Assembly: GCA_035527835.1 (NCBI GenBank)
Contig: DATKZS010000182.1
Location: 1 to 36,491 of the forward strand
Origin: DATKZS01 sp035527835 [NCBI: bacterium]
Lineage (GTDB): Bacteria > RBG-13-61-14
Reading direction: 5' to 3'
Length of the DNA stretch: 36,491 nucleotides
Below, piece after piece: positions 7,009-15,566 of this stretch; position 1 is the first letter of the stretch; every line of letters begins with the position of its first letter. A program made the position numbers and the translations under genes. The notes beneath the pieces were generated by a model, which saw nothing but the letters and a program-made list of their open reading frames with translations, did no database searches and was not told where the DNA came from.

Positions 7009-8691
7009 TCAAGCGCCCTGAGTCTTGGCGATAAAATCATCCGCGATCTTTCGGGCCACGGTCATGATGGAGAGAGCGCAGTTGACGCCGACGTTGGTGG
7101 GGAAGGCCGAGCCGTCGGCGACCCAGAGTCCTTTGATCTCGTGGCACTCGCCGGTTTCGTCCGCGAACGATGTTTTCGGGTCCGTGCCCATGATGAGCCC
7201 TCCGAAGACGTGGCCGGAGTAGAGGTTGGCCTGCTTCTGCAAAAAGCCCTTGGCCTTGCCGCGCTTGTACTTGAAGATCTCATCGAGCTGGGATGGCGAG
7301 TCGAGCGCGAGCCCGGGCAGGCCGGTGAAGACCTGTCTGGCCCCGGCGCGGAAGAACATTCGCGCCGCGATCCAGGTGCCGTAGAGCATGGCCTCGTTGT
7401 CGCGCTCGGACATGTCGAACACGATGTCGGTCGGGGTGATGGTCCCGTGCTGGTCGGTTTTGACGTTGACCTCGATGCCTGACATGTGGTTCATGTCGGC
7501 CATGAGGGCGAGGTGTTCCTTGCCCGATCCGGGCAGGAGGTTGGCGATGCCCCAGGGCAGGGACAGCGCGCCCTCCAACAGGAACCCGTGCCGCTCCGGG
7601 TCATAGTAGCTTTCGTTGCGGAACATGTCGGAGAAGTGGTGGACCTCGATGGTGTCGTTGATGCCGTCCCAGCCGTTTAAGTTGATGCTTTTGTCGAAGC
7701 GGCCGATGTTGAATGAGGTCGGGTGGGTGGTGAATTTTTTGCCGACAACGTTGTTGGGGTTCACGCCGCTCTTCATGAGGATGCGGGAGGAGGCGGGCGG
7801 TCCCGCGGCCATGACGAGCCGGCGGGCGTGGACCACGAGACCCTTGCGCGCGATTTTGAGGTCGCGCGGGACCGGGGCCTTGCGGTCGGTGACGGTGGCG
7901 AACACGGTGAACTTGGCCGGCGCGCCCTGTTCCCGGTTCTTGAGCTCCCGAAGCGCGTCGTCCCTGGCGTTGCCTTGAAGCCCCTGCAATTTTTCGCGGT
8001 AGGGCTGGTCGTCCGCTCCCGGGAAGTTGATCTTGATCCGGTCCACCTCGGCCCCGCAATAGGCGTCGCAGCCGTTCTTCTGCGCCCAGGTCAAAAAGGT
8101 GGTCAGCGAATCGAGCTTGACCCCGTAGCGGCAGCCCTGGGTGCAGTTGCCGCACCTCATGCAATACTCGACCGGCCGGTCCACGCTCTTCCACTTGATG
8201 CCCTCGCGCTCGGCCCCGATCATCATGATCTGGTTGCACGGGTTGTGGTGCTCCATGGGCACCGGCGCCACGTTCAAGAGCTTGTTGAGCTCGACCCGGT
8301 ACTCCTCCATCTTCGGGTTGCCCGGGCCGAAAGAGGTGAGGCCCATCCTGGCCCAGTCGTCCTTCACCACCTCCGGCAGCTCCCAGGTCACGCTCTCCGA
8401 AGCCACCGTGCCGCCGCCCAGGCACTCGCCCTTGATTAGAGAGACGCGCGTGTGCTTGCCGGTCGCCGGCGTGAAGATGGTCATGGCCTCGATGCGCGTG
8501 AGCATGTCCACTTCCTTGCGCCCCAGCTCCTCCACCGGGAAGTGCCCGCCCTTTTCCAGCACCACCACCTTGAGCCCGGCCCTGGACAAATAATGAGCCA
8601 TCACGCCGCCGCCCGCGCCCGAGCCGATGATTACCACGTCCACCGGCCCGACCACCTGCCCCGCCGCCACGTCCCGGAATGAGTAAATCAT
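7009..8691 (-). CDS. GMC-family FAD-dependent dehydrogenase, large subunit
   Basis: This 560-residue flavoprotein has the Rossmann motif VVIIGSGAGGGVMAHYLSRAG (GxGxxG at 23-28), the GMC C-terminal HVFGGLIMGTDP block, and a final GLWVADGSAFPTNVGVNCALS block with the conserved Asn. Four closely spaced cysteines, CMRCGNCTQGC (177, 180, 183, 187), resemble the iron-sulfur-binding cysteines of membrane-bound gluconate, fructose and FAD-glucose dehydrogenases. It probably oxidises a sugar or alcohol in the periplasm and passes electrons to the membrane. It has no signal peptide; the Tat-bearing small subunit gene overlaps its start (ATGA, 8688-8691), so co-export is expected as in gluconate 2-dehydrogenase. 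Substrate is not determinable. Confidence 0.85.
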   Translation of the reverse strand: MIYSFRDVAAGQVVGPVDVVIIGSGAGGGVMAHYLSRAGLKVVVLEKGGHFPVEELGRKEVDMLTRIEAMTIFTPATGKHTRVSLIKGECLGGGTVASESVTWELPEVVKDDWARMGLTSFGPGNPKMEEYRVELNKLLNVAPVPMEHHNPCNQIMMIGAEREGIKWKSVDRPVEYCMRCGNCTQGCRYGVKLDSLTTFLTWAQKNGCDAYCGAEVDRIKINFPGADDQPYREKLQGLQGNARDDALRELKNREQGAPAKFTVFATVTDRKAPVPRDLKIARKGLVVHARRLVMAAGPPASSRILMKSGVNPNNVVGKKFTTHPTSFNIGRFDKSINLNGWDGINDTIEVHHFSDMFRNESYYDPERHGFLLEGALSLPWGIANLLPGSGKEHLALMADMNHMSGIEVNVKTDQHGTITPTDIVFDMSERDNEAMLYGTWIAARMFFRAGARQVFTGLPGLALDSPSQLDEIFKYKRGKAKGFLQKQANLYSGHVFGGLIMGTDPKTSFADETGECHEIKGLWVADGSAFPTNVGVNCALSIMTVARKIADDFIAKTQGA

Positions 8692-9242
8692 GCGCCTTCC
8701 TCCTTGATCCGGTCCGTGAGCAGCGATGGATCCAGCCTGACCTCCGCGTCCGGCGGCCACCAGTCGTCGGGCTTCGGGCCTCCGTAACCCAGCCGCGGCC
8801 ACACCACGCGCCGCTCCGGCGGCATATCGGCCTCGCCGTTGGCGTCCGAGTAATAGCCCAGGAAGCAGATGGTCTTCTTGAAGCTCTTGATGTCCTCCCC
8901 CGTGGCGGGCGCCAGGCGGTTCAAGAGCGGCAGCACCGGGTCGGCCAGCCGGATCAGCCGCAGGTAGCGCATCATGATGAGGAAGTCGGGCGAGGTGTTG
9001 CGCTCGGCGAAAAACCAGTCCAGGTTTTTGGCCACGTCCACGGTCCCGTCCAGCACCGGCCCGTCGGGCACGACCTCTTTGGCCATGTTGTTGATGTAGG
9101 CGTACTCGGAGGGAGTGAGGAACTTGAGCGCGGGCGAGCTCGTAGTGGCGGCATGGCCCTTCCTGCCCGCGATGCTCCAGGGGCCCACCACCGCGGCCAG
9201 CGCGGCGGTCCCCCGGATGAAGGCGCGTCTCGTCAGTGGCAT
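8688..9242 (-). CDS. Gluconate 2-dehydrogenase subunit 3-like protein (Tat-secreted)
   Basis: This 184-residue protein begins MPLTRRAFIRGTAALAAVVG, a twin-arginine signal peptide (Arg5-Arg6). The mature part (LTPSEYAYINNMAKEVVPDG ...) resembles the small subunit that accompanies GMC dehydrogenases. In that family it escorts the FAD subunit through the Tat system. AGGAG lies about 9 nt before the ATG at 9242. The stop codon overlaps the start of the GMC gene by 4 bp, indicating translational coupling. The open frame upstream of 9242 is antisense to the divergent polyprenyl synthase gene and is not coding. Confidence 0.8.
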   Translation of the reverse strand: MPLTRRAFIRGTAALAAVVGPWSIAGRKGHAATTSSPALKFLTPSEYAYINNMAKEVVPDGPVLDGTVDVAKNLDWFFAERNTSPDFLIMMRYLRLIRLADPVLPLLNRLAPATGEDIKSFKKTICFLGYYSDANGEADMPPERRVVWPRLGYGGPKPDDWWPPDAEVRLDPSLLTDRIKEEGA

Positions 9243-9327
9243 GATTACACTCCTTTTAATGGGGTTAAATCTTTTATCCATCCTAGCACAGGTGCATTTT
9301 GATCGCCACGCGAGGGCGCGCGAGTTA

Positions 9328-9356
9328 TTGCTTAATCTCCTGGTTTCCCCTAGAAT
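9328..9356 (+). promoter_or_regulatory. Candidate sigma70 promoter of the polyprenyl synthase gene
   Basis: TTGCTT (9328-9333), a 17-bp spacer and TAGAAT (9351-9356) lie in the divergent intergenic region. Initiation about 7 bp downstream would give a leader of roughly 39 nt to the ATG at 9402, with AGGAG inside it. Confidence 0.5.
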
Positions 9357-9401
9357 GTTGAGGCGGGGCACCATCCGAACCCCACAGGAGCGCCAGGCAT
9401 A

Positions 9402-10391
9402 ATGATCCGCAAATCGCGGCCAATCCCCGGACTGTCCCTGATCAGCCGGGACCTCGTCAGCGTGGAGAAGCTGCTCCGGGAGGAGACGCGCTCGGACGTG
9501 CGCCTGGTGATGGAGGTGTGCCACCACATCCTGGGCAGCGGCGGCAAGCGCTTCCGTCCCGCGCTCACCCTGCTCTCCGGCCGCCTGGCCGGCCTCACCC
9601 GCAAGAAGGAGCTCTTGTCCTACGCCACTGCCATCGAGTACGCCCATACCTCGTCGCTTTTGCACGACGACGTGATTGACGAGGCCGAGCTCCGCCGCGG
9701 CCGGAAGTCGGCCAACCGCCTGTTCGGCAACGCGCCCTCTATTATCGTGGGAGATTATCTGCTCTTCAAGTCCTTCGCCCTGATGCGCACGGGCCAGAAC
9801 CTCAAGGTCATCAACTTCATGACCGGGATCGCCGTGGACATGGCCGAGGGCGAGGCTTATCAGCTCACCCAGAAGTCGCGGGTGGACCTTTCCGAGAAGG
9901 AGTACGAGCGCATCATCCGCGCCAAGACCGCGCTCCTGATCCAGGCCGCGTGCCAGATCCCCGCCATCGCCGCCGGCGCGCCCAAACGTCGGGAAAAGGC
10001 CCTGGCCGGCTTCGCCTATCACCTGGGCCTCGCCTTCCAGATCAGCGACGACGTGCTCGACTACGCCGCCACCGACCAGAAATGGGGCAAACAGGTGGGC
10101 AAGGACTTCCTGGAGGGCAAGACCACCCTGCCCCTCATCATCGCCTATCACCGCGCCGGCCGGGCCGAGCAGGAGCTCATCAGGAGGCTCTTCAAAAAGC
10201 CCGCCCGCACCCAGGCCGACTGCCGCCGCCTCGTCAAGATCATGCGCCAGACCGATGCCCTCGCCGCCGCCGCCGGGCGCGGACGCGACCACGTGGCCAT
10301 CGCCAAAAAACACCTCGCCGCGTTCCCGGACAACCCCGCCAAAAAAGCGCTCCTCGAGCTCGCCGACTACGTCATGAGCCGGACCGTGTAA
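9402..10391 (+). CDS. ispB: Polyprenyl diphosphate synthase
   Basis: This 329-residue all-alpha prenyl transferase has both aspartate-rich motifs, LLHDDVIDEAELRRG (DDxxD at 89-93) and FQISDDVLDYAATDQKWGK (around 217), plus GSGGKRFRPALTL near the N-terminus. These bind Mg2+ and the allylic and isopentenyl diphosphates. The length fits long-chain synthases (octaprenyl or similar) used for quinone side chains; shorter-chain products cannot be excluded from sequence alone, so the symbol is tentative. A plausible promoter precedes it, and the ATP-pyrophosphatase gene follows after about 50 bp on the same strand. Confidence 0.85.
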   Translation: MIRKSRPIPGLSLISRDLVSVEKLLREETRSDVRLVMEVCHHILGSGGKRFRPALTLLSGRLAGLTRKKELLSYATAIEYAHTSSLLHDDVIDEAELRRGRKSANRLFGNAPSIIVGDYLLFKSFALMRTGQNLKVINFMTGIAVDMAEGEAYQLTQKSRVDLSEKEYERIIRAKTALLIQAACQIPAIAAGAPKRREKALAGFAYHLGLAFQISDDVLDYAATDQKWGKQVGKDFLEGKTTLPLIIAYHRAGRAEQELIRRLFKKPARTQADCRRLVKIMRQTDALAAAAGRGRDHVAIAKKHLAAFPDNPAKKALLELADYVMSRTV

Positions 10392-10443
10392 AGCGGCCCC
10401 GGCCTCCGTTCGCGGATGAGATGGAAAATTATGGAGGTGAACC

Positions 10444-11115
10444 GTGTCCGCGATTGACGCGATTTTTTCCTGGAGCGGGGGCAAGGACAGCGCGCTGGCG
10501 CTTTACAAGGTCATGCGGGGATCGCAATACCGGGTGGCTTCGCTGCTCACCACCGTGACCCAGGGCTATGACCGCATCAGCATGCACGGGGTGCGGGTGG
10601 AACTATTGGAGGCGCAGGCGCGCTCGATTGGGCTGCCGCTGGTCAAGGTCATGATCCCGCAAAAGGCGTCCAACGAGACCTACGAGGACAGGATGAAGGC
10701 GGAGCTTCTCCGGCAGAAAGCTCGGGGCATTGACACGGTGATCTTCGCGGACATTTATTTGGAGGACCTGCGCAAGTACCGGGAGGACAAGCTGGCAATC
10801 GTCGGCATGAAGGCCGCGTTCCCGCTGTGGAAGATTCCGACCATTGAGCTCGCGCGCGAGTTCATTGACCTGGGCTTCAAGACCATCATCACCTGCGTGG
10901 ACACCCAGGCCCTGGACAAGAAATTCTCCGGCCGCCTCTTCGACGACTCTTTCCTCGCCGAGCTCCCGCCGGGAGTTGATCCGTGCGGCGAGAACGGCGA
11001 GTTTCACTCCTTCGCCTTCGCCGGCCCGATCTTCAAGACGCCGATCAAGTTCACCGTGGGCGAGCAGGTGCTCCGGGAGGACAGGTTCTATTTCACGGAC
11101 CTGGTCCCGGATTGA
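10444..11115 (+). CDS. DUF71/diphthine-ammonia-ligase-like ATP pyrophosphatase
   Basis: This 223-residue protein begins with the PP-loop FSWSGGKDSALALYKVM (SGGKDS), which binds ATP in adenylating N-type ATP pyrophosphatases. The later blocks MHGVR, FADIYLEDLR, FPLWK and the terminal CGENGEFHSFAFAGPIF are characteristic of the DUF71 family. Archaeal and eukaryotic members amidate diphthine; bacteria lack diphthamide, so the bacterial substrate is unknown. The start is GTG at 10444, supported by GGAGGTGAACC directly upstream. It probably shares a transcript with the polyprenyl synthase gene. Confidence 0.85.
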   Translation: MSAIDAIFSWSGGKDSALALYKVMRGSQYRVASLLTTVTQGYDRISMHGVRVELLEAQARSIGLPLVKVMIPQKASNETYEDRMKAELLRQKARGIDTVIFADIYLEDLRKYREDKLAIVGMKAAFPLWKIPTIELAREFIDLGFKTIITCVDTQALDKKFSGRLFDDSFLAELPPGVDPCGENGEFHSFAFAGPIFKTPIKFTVGEQVLREDRFYFTDLVPD

Positions 11116-11127
11116 GATGAGCGCTTT

Positions 11128-11868
11128 TCAGGATTTTGCCGCCACGATGACGATCCTGTTGCTGTCCAGCTTGAATGGCTCCCGGCCCAGGCCGCCATAT
11201 GTCCCGGTCACCGCCATGCCCGCGCTTTCGATCATGGCGATAAGCTCGTGCAGGGAATAGGTGCGCAAGTCAAAACCTCCCATGTCCTCCACGCTCCCGC
11301 CCTTGATGAACCTCCACCGGGTTTTCAGGCGCGACGTGCGCGGATCGAACTCATGCCGGTTCAGCAGCAGCTCGCCGCCAATTTCCTCCATACGCCATTT
11401 CCGGAAGTCCGCGACCAGAAAGTCCCGGTTGATCGTGTCCAGCAGCAAGCGGCCCTTGGGCTTCAACGCCTTTCCGATTCTCTGGAGGATTCGAAGATTG
11501 GTCTCATCGTCATAATAGCCGAAGCTGGTGAACATGTTGATCACGGCGTCGAACTCGGCTTTAAAATCGAGCTCGCGCATGTCGCCCCTGATGAACCGGA
11601 CCTTGACGCCCTCCCGGCGGGCCAGCGAGCGGGCCCGGGAAAGATAGGCCGCGTTCATATCGAAGCCGGTCACTCGTATCCCCATCTTGGCGAGCGGCAC
11701 GGAGTGCCGGCCGATGCCGCAGCAGAGGTCAAGCACGGAAGAGCCTTTTCTCAGGCGCAAGGCCTTCTTTATCTTCTCCGCCTGCTCTGGACCTAATTGC
11801 AGCTTCGGATCGAGCCCGATGCGGCGGTAAAGGTCGGTAAAAAATGCTTCGCTCCAGTGCATCCTCAT
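11128..11868 (-). CDS. Class I SAM-dependent methyltransferase
   Basis: This 246-residue protein has motif I VLDLCCGIGRHSVPLA (a GxG-type SAM-binding loop), an acidic end of strand 2 (GFDMNAAYL), IRGDMREL, and the motif IV region FDAVINMFTSFGYYDDE, which often marks the catalytic site of small-molecule methyltransferases. No substrate-specific domain is visible. The ATG at 11868 has GGGGAG close upstream; the second ATG at 11862 has better spacing and is a real alternative. The gene ends convergently with the ATP-pyrophosphatase gene, 12 bp away. Confidence 0.75.
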   Translation of the reverse strand: MRMHWSEAFFTDLYRRIGLDPKLQLGPEQAEKIKKALRLRKGSSVLDLCCGIGRHSVPLAKMGIRVTGFDMNAAYLSRARSLARREGVKVRFIRGDMRELDFKAEFDAVINMFTSFGYYDDETNLRILQRIGKALKPKGRLLLDTINRDFLVADFRKWRMEEIGGELLLNRHEFDPRTSRLKTRWRFIKGGSVEDMGGFDLRTYSLHELIAMIESAGMAVTGTYGGLGREPFKLDSNRIVIVAAKS

Positions 11869-11901
11869 TTGCTCCCCGCGATGTATTTCATTGGCGCTTA
11901 G

Positions 11902-13413
11902 CTAATCCACCTGGATCGTCTCGTGTTTGTCGGCGCTGAATTCCTTCACGCCGCCTTGCTTAATCAGCTTGCCTCGCGTCCGCCCTTCCGGGAGGACCTC
12001 GATCTCGATGGTCAGTCCCTCGCCGGGCAGGTCGAGGCGCAGGGTGAGGCCCTGGGCCTGGGCCGGGAAATTCGGGGTCAGCGTTCTGACGCCGTGGTCT
12101 TTCCTGAAGCCTGCAAGGTGCTCGATCACGAGGGTATTGATAAGCCCGGTCCAGCCCACGAACTGGGGCTTGGGCTTGTTGCCGTTCTGGAGGAGCTTGA
12201 ACAGGTTGCCCTTCTTGCGGGAGAGCTCGCGGAAGTCGAAGCGGTCAGGATCGTAGAACTCCACGTACTGTCCGGTCTTCTGATGCGTCTTGTAAATGCC
12301 GTCCGTGAGCTTGAAGGACAGGACCGCGGCGTCGTCGAGAAAGCCGTAGCGCTCCATGCCGACGATCACCATGTAGGCGGTGTTGATCCAGATGGGCCCG
12401 CGCCAGCAGTCCTTTTCAAAGGTCGGGTCGTTGTGCGCGGTGGAGGGCAGCGGGACCAGGGTGTTGAACTCGGCCGGGGCGATGACGTGGCCGCGCACGA
12501 TCGCGGCGCGCTTCTCATCCGGCACGCCCGCGAAGAGCGGGAACAGCGACGCGATGGTGCGGAGTTTCACGAGCTGGTCAGTCACCACGTCGCGGTCGTA
12601 ATAATAGCCGGTGCTCTCGTCCCACAGCAGACTGTTGATGAGGCCGCGTAGCTCCCTGGCCTTGGCCTCGAACTCCGCGGCGTCGTCTTGCTTGCCGAGC
12701 TCCTTGGCCATCTTGGCCAGCGTCTCGTTCTGGCGCACCAGGAACGAGTTCACGTCAATCGCGGCGATCTTGGTCATGTCCTTTTTGATCTTCTCATCGC
12801 GGGAGGTGAAGCGGGGCGAGTTGTCAATTCCGGACTCGTAGGAATGGAGCCAGTAGAACAGGCCGTTCGCCAGGCGGCGGTTCGCGTAGTACCAGCGGTT
12901 GTAATTCTTGAGCGCGGGATAGACGCGGGCGAGCCACTCCTGGTCATTGCTCCACAGGTAATCCTCCCACATGGACCAGGCCATCACCGGCGGCTGGGTG
13001 TAGTCGCTCTTGGAGTGCTTGTTGGCGAAGTGCGGCAGCCGCCCGTCAACCGCATGGTCCGTGAGCGTCTGGTCAACCTCCTCGGCCGCCTTCACGTCCC
13101 AAGGCTTCCATACCTGCGAGATGAACGCCGAGTCCCACAAGTAAGCGCTGCGGAAAGTCGGCGACGGATAGGCGTAGCGCGTCTGGAAATAATCGTTGGG
13201 CATGTTGAGGTTCAATAGCAGCGTCTTATACACCGCCTCGAAGCCCTTGTCCCAGTACTTGGCCCGGGCCGCGTCGCCGGAAAGGGAGAGGGAGGGCGAC
13301 GGCGAGGCCACTCCCTTTTTCGGCGCAACGGGGGCCGCGCCGGCCGGGGCCGGAACCATCAGGGCCGCCGCGAGGGCGGACAGCAAAAGAATCAGCCTGG
13401 AAAATTTTCTCAT
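11902..13413 (-). CDS. Secreted GH63/trehalase-like (alpha/alpha)6 glycosidase
   Basis: This 503-residue protein has a clear signal peptide (MRKFSRLILLLSALAAALMV, Ala-rich cleavage region). The mature domain shows blocks of the GH37/GH63 toroid clan: FRSAYLWDSAFISQVW, GRLPHFANKHS, SYESGIDNSPRF, CWRGPIWINTAYMV and QYVEFYDPDRF, the last probably holding a catalytic Glu, then QFVGWTGLINTLVIEH. It likely cleaves an alpha-glucoside or alpha-mannoside outside the cytoplasm. Trehalase, mannosylglycerate hydrolase-like and glucosidase activities are all possible. AAGGAAAGGAAATAAT precedes the ATG. The membrane-protein gene lies 17 bp upstream on the same strand, so the two are probably co-expressed. 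Confidence 0.8.
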   Translation of the reverse strand: MRKFSRLILLLSALAAALMVPAPAGAAPVAPKKGVASPSPSLSLSGDAARAKYWDKGFEAVYKTLLLNLNMPNDYFQTRYAYPSPTFRSAYLWDSAFISQVWKPWDVKAAEEVDQTLTDHAVDGRLPHFANKHSKSDYTQPPVMAWSMWEDYLWSNDQEWLARVYPALKNYNRWYYANRRLANGLFYWLHSYESGIDNSPRFTSRDEKIKKDMTKIAAIDVNSFLVRQNETLAKMAKELGKQDDAAEFEAKARELRGLINSLLWDESTGYYYDRDVVTDQLVKLRTIASLFPLFAGVPDEKRAAIVRGHVIAPAEFNTLVPLPSTAHNDPTFEKDCWRGPIWINTAYMVIVGMERYGFLDDAAVLSFKLTDGIYKTHQKTGQYVEFYDPDRFDFRELSRKKGNLFKLLQNGNKPKPQFVGWTGLINTLVIEHLAGFRKDHGVRTLTPNFPAQAQGLTLRLDLPGEGLTIEIEVLPEGRTRGKLIKQGGVKEFSADKHETIQVD

Positions 13414-13430
13414 ATTATTTCCTTTCCTTT

Positions 13431-13991
13431 TTATTTCCCTCTTGCCCACCTGATAAAAAGAAATATGTAGGGGACCATGACGATGGTTTCGAGCCAGGTC
13501 AGGGTGCGGGCGATGGGGCTTGTGAACCAGTCCATCAACGGGTATGGCACGTGGTTGGCCCAGTCCGCGCCGGAGCCGATGTAGAAAAGGCGCTGGTAGC
13601 CGGTGCCGTCCCAGCCCACGGTGATCAGGATGAGCGCCGCGGCCATGCTCCAGCCGGCCTGGGCGAGCGCGGCGGGGACCTTGCCTTGCTTGATGAAGCG
13701 GGCAGTGATGAAAAAGCCCAGGATGCCCATGGCCATGACCGCGACCGGATACAGGCTGATGAGCCATGGCGGAATGTCGGTCAGCTCCTTGGCAACGAAC
13801 ATTGATTCCCAGGCGGGGAAACGCCAGAGCAGGTAGAACACCTGGGGGATATAGAAAATCGAGAGCCATAGGACCAGGGAGAGAAAATACTTGTTGACGA
13901 AAATGCTCTCCTGTTTCTTGAGCTGCTTGCCGGCGGCCACGGCCATGCCGGAGGAAAGGCCGTAGGCGAAGAACAGGTCAGGCTGTAACAT
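13431..13991 (-). CDS. Integral membrane protein of unknown function
   Basis: This 186-residue protein has about four or five transmembrane segments. A distinctive extracytoplasmic-looking stretch, GWDGTGYQRLFYIGSGADW, lies between the last two. I recognise no family. GGGAGG about 6 nt upstream supports the ATG at 13991. It is the first gene of a two-gene unit with the secreted GH63-like enzyme, which suggests a shared envelope or glycan-related role without proving it. Confidence 0.6.
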   Translation of the reverse strand: MLQPDLFFAYGLSSGMAVAAGKQLKKQESIFVNKYFLSLVLWLSIFYIPQVFYLLWRFPAWESMFVAKELTDIPPWLISLYPVAVMAMGILGFFITARFIKQGKVPAALAQAGWSMAAALILITVGWDGTGYQRLFYIGSGADWANHVPYPLMDWFTSPIARTLTWLETIVMVPYIFLFIRWARGK

Positions 13992-14014
13992 GGAAGTACC
14001 TCCCGTTAAGAAAA

Positions 14015-14045
14015 GGTTTGAGGTTTGTGGTTTGTGGTTTGAGGT
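14015..14045. repeat. Tandem GGTTTGWGGT repeats
   Basis: The stretch consists of GGTTTG units with alternating AGGT/TGGT endings (about four imperfect 7-bp repeats) in the 141-bp spacer between the membrane-protein and DUF362 genes. It is short degenerate tandem DNA; nothing else in the spacer is recognisable. Confidence 0.55.
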
Positions 14046-14132
14046 CCCTCGATCCTCGCTCCTTGATCATCGTTCTATTTATTGGTTCCAGGGCGCCGCA
14101 AGACGAAAAAAGAGAATTCATTGAGCAATAGA

Positions 14133-15431
14133 TCATGAAAGCACCCGGTTCTTGAATTTGTGGAGATAGGACAGGATGACCTGGGCCGGGAAATGGTAGA
14201 GCTGGCTGGGCTTCTCGCCGAGCAGGGGCGAGGGGATGCGCAGGAAATACGGCGCGAGCAAGGTAAAGATGGGGATGCCGACCGGACATCCCGGGATGCG
14301 TCTGGTCCGGCCCTCGATCCGGCCCTTCACCTTGGCGCAGTCGCCGATCATCAGGACCGGATGGCCCAGGCCGAGAACGTCGCCCTCGTACTCGCCGATG
14401 ACCATGGCCAGCGGCCGGGCCCGCTCGAGCGATCCGGCCTTATAGGCATCGAACCCCGCGAGCGCGCCCTTCAACATGTTGATGCACCCGCCCCAGCACG
14501 GCTCTTTGCCGCCGGGGTAGGTCCCCAGGAAGAAGCGGATGGGGGTGTCAATCTTGCCGAGGTCCGAGAAGGAGTAGTCGAAATTTTTGGTCTTGTCGCG
14601 GATCTCGTCCCAGGATAGCTCGCTCTTGAGCTCGATCTGGTCGTCGGATACCGGCTCCCAGCCGCGGGCGCGGGCGATGCGCAGGTGCTCGATCTCATCC
14701 GGCTCGAAGCCCAGGATGCGCGCGGCCACCGAATCTATGGCCACGCTCGACGTGCCCATCATGATCGCGCCCAGGCGCAGCGGCTCGGGGAAGATCTCGT
14801 TCTTCTGTCCGATGTCCACGGCGTCCACCACGATGAAGTCGGGATGCCCGACCTCGTAGAGGTCCGCGATCTTTTCCTCGAGGCGCCAGTCGTGGCCGCA
14901 CAGGCGCTCCTTCTGGTCGCAGATCCCGATGTTGAGCTTGAGCGCGCAGGTGAGACGCGTGGTGACGTGGTGCTTGAGCTTGGGAGCGTAAACCTTGTAG
15001 TCGCTCTCGATCAGCGTCTTCGCGAAGCGCAGGCTCTTATGGAACCCGCCCTTCTTCAGCTCGACCTCCTTGAGCTTGTCCTCGTCGAAAAAGCACAGCT
15101 CGACCTTGGGCTTCTTTTTCAGGAACGCGTAGGGCGCCTGCTTGAAATGATAGCGGGTGGGGACATAGACGCCGGTCCGCTCGCCCAGGATCACCTTCTC
15201 GACCTCCGGCCGCGCCGCCAGCACGTCCACGATGGCCTCCAGCACGCGCGGATTGGTGTAGGGATGGAGGCCGAAGCGATGGTGCGCGAAGACCAGGTTG
15301 TACTTGACGAGGACCCTGCCGTGCGGCCGGGCGCCCAGCTCCTCCATGCCCTCCGCCACGATGCCCCGGATCCGGTCAAGGTCATCGTAGTCCGGACAGC
15401 GGCGGATGATTACCTGGTGCTTCTTGTCCAT
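14133..15431 (-). CDS. DUF362 domain-containing protein
   Basis: This 432-residue protein resembles the DUF362 family: VLVKYNLVFAHHRFG near the N-terminus (usually VLIKPN), the central KLKHHVTTRLTCALKLNIGI block, and PDFIVVDAVDIGQKNEIF followed by GAIMMGTSSVAIDSVAARILGF. Cysteines in PCWGGCINML, GDCAKVKG and IPGCPVGIP could contribute to a metal or Fe-S site, although no ferredoxin motif is present. Family members are mostly uncharacterised. The ATG at 15431 lacks a strong ribosome-binding site. A 30-bp inverted repeat lies just upstream. Confidence 0.75.
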   Translation of the reverse strand: MDKKHQVIIRRCPDYDDLDRIRGIVAEGMEELGARPHGRVLVKYNLVFAHHRFGLHPYTNPRVLEAIVDVLAARPEVEKVILGERTGVYVPTRYHFKQAPYAFLKKKPKVELCFFDEDKLKEVELKKGGFHKSLRFAKTLIESDYKVYAPKLKHHVTTRLTCALKLNIGICDQKERLCGHDWRLEEKIADLYEVGHPDFIVVDAVDIGQKNEIFPEPLRLGAIMMGTSSVAIDSVAARILGFEPDEIEHLRIARARGWEPVSDDQIELKSELSWDEIRDKTKNFDYSFSDLGKIDTPIRFFLGTYPGGKEPCWGGCINMLKGALAGFDAYKAGSLERARPLAMVIGEYEGDVLGLGHPVLMIGDCAKVKGRIEGRTRRIPGCPVGIPIFTLLAPYFLRIPSPLLGEKPSQLYHFPAQVILSYLHKFKNRVLS

Positions 15432-15445
15432 CTGCTTAAAGAAGT

Positions 15446-15532
15446 TGGAGACAGGATTAACAGGATTTACAGGATTTTCGGAATAAGCCTTTTCTTTTTC
15501 TCATCCTGTAAATCCTGTTAATCCTGTCTCCA
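15446..15532. repeat. 30-bp perfect inverted repeat with 9-nt periodic arms
   Basis: The left arm (15446-15475) contains three ACAGGATT units spaced exactly 9 nt. The right arm (15503-15532) is its perfect reverse complement, separated by a 27-nt loop. It lies between the nitroreductase stop and the DUF362 start on the same strand. In RNA this would form a very stable hairpin and could limit read-through. Confidence 0.9.
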
Positions 15533-15566
15533 AAAAGATTCCAAAATTTCCGGGCGCTCACGAAAA

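Noticed and set aside
9243-10484. Upstream extension of the small-subunit gene to 10484 on the minus strand
   Set aside because: It is antisense to the polyprenyl synthase gene. The start at 9242 has a ribosome-binding site and a Tat signal.
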